DNA of 18,825 bases from Verrucomicrobiales bacterium (GTDB lineage: Bacteria > Verrucomicrobiota > Verrucomicrobiia > Verrucomicrobiales > DEV007): contig JABDJT010000030.1 in assembly GCA_013003335.1 (NCBI GenBank), positions 1-18,825 of the forward strand. The letters run 5' to 3'. Every line of letters starts with the position of its first letter. Position 1 is the stretch's first letter. A program made the position numbers and the translations under genes. The notes below the pieces were generated by a model. The model was not told the DNA's origin, made no database searches, and saw nothing but the letters and a program-made list of their open reading frames with translations. Below, in pieces: positions 14,814-18,825 of the stretch.

Positions 14814-15386
14814 ATGGAGACTCAAACTTTACCCACCCACGATGGCGTTCCGGATGAGAAACAGAGCATGGAAGCCATCCGTGATTTGTTATTTGGGCAA
14901 AAAACCCGGGAAATCGGAGATCAGATTGGGGAAGTGGAAAGTCGTCTGAAGAATTCTATTTCTGAACTGGAAAACCGCCTGAACAACCGGTTTGAATCCC
15001 TCGAATCATTTGTGAAGGCGGAAATTGGATCGGCCAAGGAGCAGTTCGATTCGGAGCGTTCGGAGCACGAAAAATTTCAAAGCGAGGCGGGCGAAAAAGT
15101 CAAAACGCTTGGTGATTCGTTAAACGACCGGTTTGGGAAGGTGAAAGAAGATTTGAAGAAACTGGAATCAGAGAACAGGAACCAGGTTTTTGAACGCACG
15201 AAGGCCCTCTCCGATGAGATTGCGGATCTTTCGCGGCGAATTCACGAAAAGATCGATGGCGAAATGGGAAATCTCCGGAAGACGGCGGCGCGCAAAAATG
15301 AATTGAGCGAGCTCCTGATCGAACTGGGAATGCGCATGCAGCCGAAAGACGAGGACGGTGGTGATCACGATCGCCACCACGATTGA
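14814..15386 (+). CDS. Coiled-coil protein related to the N-terminus of the next gene
   Basis: 190 aa from the ATG at 14814; the frame stays open to 14751, but those residues are coded by the AT-rich promoter. It begins with a short polar stretch, then AIRDLLFGQKTREIGDQIGEVESRL, split here as AIRDLLFGQ and the heptad region after it. The rest is almost entirely amphipathic coiled coil (about 40-170), ending in an Asp/His-rich tail. There is no signal peptide or membrane helix. The RDLLFGQKTRE segment closely resembles RELLVGTETRE of the downstream OmpA-like protein, 45 bp away, so the two probably share a docking module or interact. No enzymatic motif; specific function unknown. Confidence 0.82.
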   Translation: METQTLPTHDGVPDEKQSMEAIRDLLFGQKTREIGDQIGEVESRLKNSISELENRLNNRFESLESFVKAEIGSAKEQFDSERSEHEKFQSEAGEKVKTLGDSLNDRFGKVKEDLKKLESENRNQVFERTKALSDEIADLSRRIHEKIDGEMGNLRKTAARKNELSELLIELGMRMQPKDEDGGDHDRHHD

Positions 15387-15431
15387 ACCGGTTGAAGTTC
15401 CATCTCCGGCTTTCCGGAGAATCATGGTGAG

Positions 15432-16913
15432 ATGAACGATCCTGCATTCAACAGAACCCATTCGAGCCCGGTGGCGGAGAACGATTCGCCGTCCGCGGAA
15501 TTTTCGAGGGTGCGGGAATTGCTCGTGGGAACCGAGACGCGGGAACTGGAGAAGATTCGGGAGCGACTCACGGAAGTGGAAACGATTTACCGGCGAATTC
15601 AGGGAGAGTTGGAGAATTTGGAACAGTCGAAAGACTGGATCGACAACCGGGTTCGAAAGGTGGAACAAGGGGAAGATCTCGTGACGGAACATTTGCCGGC
15701 TGCCCTGAACCGGCGGGATAAGGAGAATGACAACGCGGTACCGGAGCCGTTGGTGAAAGCCCTCTCTGATCCGGTGGAAATCTGCCTCGAGCGGAGCGTC
15801 GGGAAGGATCGAATCCACATGGCCAAGGTGCTGGCCCCGGCAGTTGACGCGATTCTTGAGAGCCGGAAAACGAATTGGAAAGAGGCCATCGCTGGACGGG
15901 TTCATCTTGGGAAAACCGGTCGGGCTGTTCTGGATCACCTGTGGATCGGTTGTGCCATTGGTGTTCTGGCCCTGGGTGCCGCCCTCGGCCTTACGATTTA
16001 TTCCTTCAAAAAGAAAAGCCGTTGGGATGACGCGATGGTTGCTCTGCGGGAGGAGCCGGGGATAGAGGTGCTTTTCGAAACCCACCCGATCTGGGGAAAA
16101 CCTGTGGTTTCCGGTCTGCGGGATCCACATCCTGATGCAACGAAGCCGGAGACAATCCTGCAGAAATTTGAGATTAATCCCTCGCATACGAACTTGAGTT
16201 TTGCTGATTTTAATTCAATCGGCACGGTGTATTCCTCGAAGCGGAGTGAAGAGGAAATGAAGCAATTCGAAGAACTGCGCAGCACGATGGTGGAGGCTTT
16301 CGGGGGGATTGCATCGTCCATGTCCGAAGCGCTGGAGGAAGACCTGGAGCGGATGACGCAGGCGCTGTTTCGTGTCCGGTTCCCGGAGGCTGCCGGAAAA
16401 GCGGATATCTACCTGGAGGACGGGCGCTGGTATTTGCAGGGGCAACTGGAGGAGCCGCTGTATTCTGAAGTGGTCGCTGAATTGCCCCGTCTGAAACTGA
16501 CCGGGCAGGTGAATACGGATGATTTGCAGAACACATCCAAAACCAGGCTGGAGGAGGTTCGGGCCGAAATTGAGGAAACGACATTTATCTTTCTGTCCGG
16601 TTCCGGGGAATTGTCTGAAGACGGGCAGCGTCAGAGCGAGCGTATTTCCGTCCTGGTGTCGGAGCATGAAAGGCTAACTGGCGATCTCGATTTACAACCG
16701 GCCAATTACGAAATTCACGCCCTACCCATCGTGGGGGATGCGGAAGGGAATCGGGTTCTGGAAAGGCTCCGCATCCGCGCGGTGGAAAGTTTCCTGAAAA
16801 AGGGCGGTGCGAAAGACGGGCAGATCTTGCCCGGAGTGCATGATACCGAAGTTCAGGAAGGACGAGTGGGTGTATACGTAAAGGTCATTCCGGACGAGAG
16901 CGAAGCGGAGTAA
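15432..16913 (+). CDS. OmpA-like membrane protein with N-terminal coiled coil and BON-like segment
   Basis: 493 aa. The N-terminus holds VRELLVGTETRELEKIRERL and a coiled coil to about 85, then a helical region (LVKALSDPVEICLERSVGKD, MAKVLAPAVDAILESRK). One membrane helix lies at about 170-192 (WIGCAIGVLALGAALGLTIY). Beyond it, ALREEPGIEVL and VSGLRDPHPDA match a module known from a class of OmpA-family proteins; a BON-like segment follows (DGRWYLQGQLEEPLYSEVVAE), then a degenerate OmpA domain (FLSGSGELSEDGQRQ, GDAEGNRVLERLRIRAVESFL). The canonical TD of the peptidoglycan-binding GHTD is not present, while the Arg of LSxxRA is kept, so peptidoglycan binding is uncertain. Likely an inner-membrane protein with its C-terminus in the periplasm. 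It is probably co-transcribed with the preceding coiled-coil gene. Confidence 0.78.
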   Translation: MNDPAFNRTHSSPVAENDSPSAEFSRVRELLVGTETRELEKIRERLTEVETIYRRIQGELENLEQSKDWIDNRVRKVEQGEDLVTEHLPAALNRRDKENDNAVPEPLVKALSDPVEICLERSVGKDRIHMAKVLAPAVDAILESRKTNWKEAIAGRVHLGKTGRAVLDHLWIGCAIGVLALGAALGLTIYSFKKKSRWDDAMVALREEPGIEVLFETHPIWGKPVVSGLRDPHPDATKPETILQKFEINPSHTNLSFADFNSIGTVYSSKRSEEEMKQFEELRSTMVEAFGGIASSMSEALEEDLERMTQALFRVRFPEAAGKADIYLEDGRWYLQGQLEEPLYSEVVAELPRLKLTGQVNTDDLQNTSKTRLEEVRAEIEETTFIFLSGSGELSEDGQRQSERISVLVSEHERLTGDLDLQPANYEIHALPIVGDAEGNRVLERLRIRAVESFLKKGGAKDGQILPGVHDTEVQEGRVGVYVKVIPDESEAE

Positions 16914-16978
16914 ATCGAGTGGGGGAGAGGGTTCGGGAAACGACTTTCAAAGACGGTTCAGGCCGCTATGATGGGACC

Positions 16979-18019
16979 GTGAAATGGTATTACGAACTGC
17001 ACGCGCAGCGTTTCGGCCCCGTTCCGGTCGATGAACTGGTCCGGCTGGTCGAAGACGGAACCATCACGATCGATAATCTCGTCTGGCGAAAGGGAATGCC
17101 TGACTGGGCACCACTGCGAGAGGCTGGAATTCTGCAAAATGAAAAGGGGGAAGAGCTGGCAATTTGCGCGCATTCAGGCCGAATTCTGGAGAAATCCAAA
17201 CTGGTTCCCTACGGCGATCAGTTCGTAGCACCGGAGCATCGCGAGGAGTTTGTGCAAAATCTGATGGAAGGGGCGCGGACGACGACGCAGGCGGCTGAAT
17301 ACGGGGAAGCCCCGACCGATTTTCCCGTGAACGTCGGAAGCTGCTTCGGGCGTGCCTGGGGGGTTATGGCGAACGATTTCTGGATGGTGGTCGGAGTCAC
17401 GGCCTTGATCATCATCTGCATTTCCGGCGCTTCGCAAATTGGAGCAGGGATTGTGCTGACGATTCCCCTCGCTGCCGGATTGAATTACTATTTTCTGCGG
17501 AAAGTACGTGGCCAGCCGGCGGTGTTCGAGGATTCTTTCAAAGGATTCAAAATCCAGTTTGGACAGCTCATGCTGATGAATCTCGTAATTACCGGGATCG
17601 CCCTCGGAGTGGTGTTCCTGTTGATGGGGATCGGCATATTGCCGGTGATTCTCATGGCCGAATCAATCGAAGGCTCAGGGGCGGAAGCGGGACTGGTGAT
17701 CTGGCTGGTGGGATTTTTCACCTTTTATCTGATTGCCGTCATCTATTTGAATTCGGTTTTCGCATTCGCTCCGTTTCTCTGCATCGACAAGCGAATGGGC
17801 CAGTGGGACGCCATCAAGTTGAGCGTCCGCACCTTCCACAACCGGTTTTTCGCCTGCTTTGGATTTTTCATGCTGACCTGGCTGATTTCGATTGCCGGAG
17901 TTTTGCTCCTCTGCATCGGCAGCTTTGTCACGACTCCCTGGATGACGGCAGCGATGGCTTTTTTGTACGAAGACATTTTTTGCCAAAACAGGCTGCAACG
18001 CGCCAATCTTGAAGCCTGA
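16979..18019 (+). CDS. GYF_2 (DUF4339) domain multi-pass membrane protein
   Basis: 346 aa from the GTG at 16979, chosen because it gives (M)KWYYELHAQRFGPVPVDEL, the usual first residues of GYF_2 proteins. An in-frame GTG at 16919 with GGAG 8 nt upstream would add 20 residues and cannot be excluded. The GYF_2 domain spans about 1-50 (WYYE, GPV, DNLVWRKGMPDWAPL), a fold thought to bind proline-rich or partner peptides on the cytoplasmic side. A linker to about 115 follows, then five to six hydrophobic segments (FWMVVGVTALIIICISG; AGIVLTIPLAAGLNYYF; LMNLVITGIALGVVFLLMG; VIWLVGFFTFYLIAVIY; FFMLTWLISIAGVLLLCIG). FAFAPFLCIDKRMGQWDAIKLS resembles the core of DUF975/YciC-like integral membrane families. 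No enzyme motif. It is followed with no gap by the DUF2752 gene, as an operon. Confidence 0.85.
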   Translation: MKWYYELHAQRFGPVPVDELVRLVEDGTITIDNLVWRKGMPDWAPLREAGILQNEKGEELAICAHSGRILEKSKLVPYGDQFVAPEHREEFVQNLMEGARTTTQAAEYGEAPTDFPVNVGSCFGRAWGVMANDFWMVVGVTALIIICISGASQIGAGIVLTIPLAAGLNYYFLRKVRGQPAVFEDSFKGFKIQFGQLMLMNLVITGIALGVVFLLMGIGILPVILMAESIEGSGAEAGLVIWLVGFFTFYLIAVIYLNSVFAFAPFLCIDKRMGQWDAIKLSVRTFHNRFFACFGFFMLTWLISIAGVLLLCIGSFVTTPWMTAAMAFLYEDIFCQNRLQRANLEA

Positions 18020-18466
18020 ATGGAATCTCCCGCCGCACAGAACCCGCCCACTCGCTGGGAAATCCTGGTCCCGCCCGGCATCACGGTCCTCGGTATAAGC
18101 GGATTGCTGATTGCGGCGCGGTTTTACGACAAGCTTCCACTGAAACCGCCGGACTGTGGTTTTCGAACGGTAACGGGACTTCCCTGCCTTGGCTGCGGCG
18201 GTACGCGTTCGATGATGGCTCTGTCCCGGGGAGAAGTCGTTTCTTCATTTTTGTTCAATCCCTTGATCTTTGTGGGAGTCCTTACGGTTGCCATCTGGGC
18301 GGCAATCTCCCTCAGGCGGGCATTTGCCAAACCCCTGGCCGGCAGTGAAAAGGCACCAGTTAACCCGGCGAAGCGGCGAAAGCGAAACCGGATTCTCATC
18401 GTGGTTCTGGTTGGACTGGCCGTTTTGAACTGGCTCTACCTGGTGAAGTATTTGCCCGCCGCCTGA
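18020..18466 (+). CDS. DUF2752 membrane protein
   Basis: 148 aa; the ATG directly follows the TGA of the GYF_2 gene, so translation is probably coupled. The family mark is DCGFRTVTGLPCLGCGGTR with Cys46, Cys56 and Cys59, followed by a short amphipathic stretch and FNPL. Three hydrophobic segments are at about 15-35, 76-96 and 122-142. DUF2752 proteins are small inner-membrane proteins of unknown function; the CxxC could bind a metal or be redox-active (inference). Length is typical. Confidence 0.85.
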   Translation: MESPAAQNPPTRWEILVPPGITVLGISGLLIAARFYDKLPLKPPDCGFRTVTGLPCLGCGGTRSMMALSRGEVVSSFLFNPLIFVGVLTVAIWAAISLRRAFAKPLAGSEKAPVNPAKRRKRNRILIVVLVGLAVLNWLYLVKYLPAA

Positions 18467-18825
18467 TGCCCATGGAACTGAATCTGGCTGGAAAAAAAGT
18501 AATCGTATTCGGTGCCGCTCAGGGGATCGGGCGGGCCATCGCGGATGCGTTCGCGGCAGAAGGATGCCATGTGTGCTATGCGGATCGAAAATCCGGAATT
18601 TCCGGGATAGCGGAGGAACAGACTTCCGTTTGCGACATCGCAGACTACGAATCTGTCCGGAAAACCGTTCGGGAATTCTCCGGAGAAGGAGGGATTGATC
18701 ACGCAGTTTGCGCTGCGGCGATCGGATCCGGTAAGTTCGGGTTCCCCTTTTGGAATTTGGAGCCGGAAGATTGGAGGCCGGTCCTCGATGTATCCCTGCT
18801 TGGAACGGTGAACGTCGCCCATGCC
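18466..18825 (+). CDS. Short-chain dehydrogenase/reductase, N-terminal part (3' truncated)
   Basis: The ATG at 18466 overlaps the TGA of the DUF2752 gene by one base; an in-frame ATG two codons later is an alternative. The frame stays open for 120 codons to the window end. VIVFGAAQGIGRAIADAFAAEG at about 12-33, given in overlapping parts, is the Rossmann beta-alpha-beta with the GxxxGxG cofactor loop (G16, G20, G22), and VCYADRKS follows with Asp at the end of strand 2, which favours NAD(H). CDIADYESV and GIDHAVCAAAIGSG fit the next strands, though the NNAG motif reads CAAA. WNLEPEDWRPVLDVSLLGTVNVAHA keeps the usual N-to-S position of the family helix. The catalytic S-Y-K lies outside the window. 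Substrate unknown. It is probably the third gene of the GYF_2 operon. Confidence 0.85.
   Translation, partial: MPMELNLAGKKVIVFGAAQGIGRAIADAFAAEGCHVCYADRKSGISGIAEEQTSVCDIADYESVRKTVREFSGEGGIDHAVCAAAIGSGKFGFPFWNLEPEDWRPVLDVSLLGTVNVAHA

Overview
The window reads as chromosomal DNA of a free-living bacterium of the PVC group, most likely Verrucomicrobiota. The grounds are a twin-arginine DUF1501 protein, many TPR and coiled-coil envelope proteins, moderately high GC, almost no Shine-Dalgarno sequences before the start codons, and a DUF2752/GYF_2 membrane pair. No rRNA, tRNA, CRISPR array, phage gene or transposase was found. The taxonomic call is an inference from gene content only.

Layout. (1) 1-2100 (+): the 3' part of a large fusion of a glycoside-hydrolase-like barrel, a family-2 glycosyltransferase and a membrane tail. 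(2) 2320-5770 (-): a two-gene operon, a GT4-type glycosyltransferase followed by a secreted TPR plus purple-acid-phosphatase-like metallophosphoesterase. (3) 5951-7324 (-): a DUF1501 Tat-exported protein, divergent from (4) 7567-11837 (+): a secreted coiled-coil/TPR protein, a PpiD/SurA-like membrane-anchored folding factor and a one-domain TPR protein 4 nt behind it. (5) 11841-12737 (-): a YafK-type L,D-transpeptidase-fold protein, convergent with (4) and divergent from (6) 12893-13768 (+): S-methyl-5'-thioadenosine phosphorylase. (7) 13866-14675 (+): a polysaccharide deacetylase (probable lipoprotein) closed by a strong intrinsic terminator. (8) 14814-16913 (+): a coiled-coil protein and a larger OmpA-like membrane protein that share a similar N-terminal module. 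(9) 16979-18825 (+): a tightly packed run of a GYF_2 multi-pass membrane protein, a DUF2752 protein and the start of a short-chain dehydrogenase that runs off the window.

Most genes concern the cell envelope: surface glycan synthesis, peptidoglycan or lipoprotein remodelling, glycan deacetylation, periplasmic protein folding and OmpA-type anchoring. MTA phosphorylase and the dehydrogenase are the metabolic exceptions.

The most interesting non-coding signal is a dispersed palindromic repeat of about 43 bp. It is present in four full copies (2289-2330, 7329-7371, 12600-12642, 14679-14721) plus one possible decayed half copy (9811-9830). All four fold with essentially the same geometry: 9-bp outer arms, a 2x2 internal loop, 4-bp inner arms and a 3-nt loop; the 2289-2330 copy is one base short. 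One copy supplies the stop codon of a gene, one lies just upstream of a start codon, one is translated as a linker inside the L,D-transpeptidase-fold gene, and one overlaps a rho-independent terminator.
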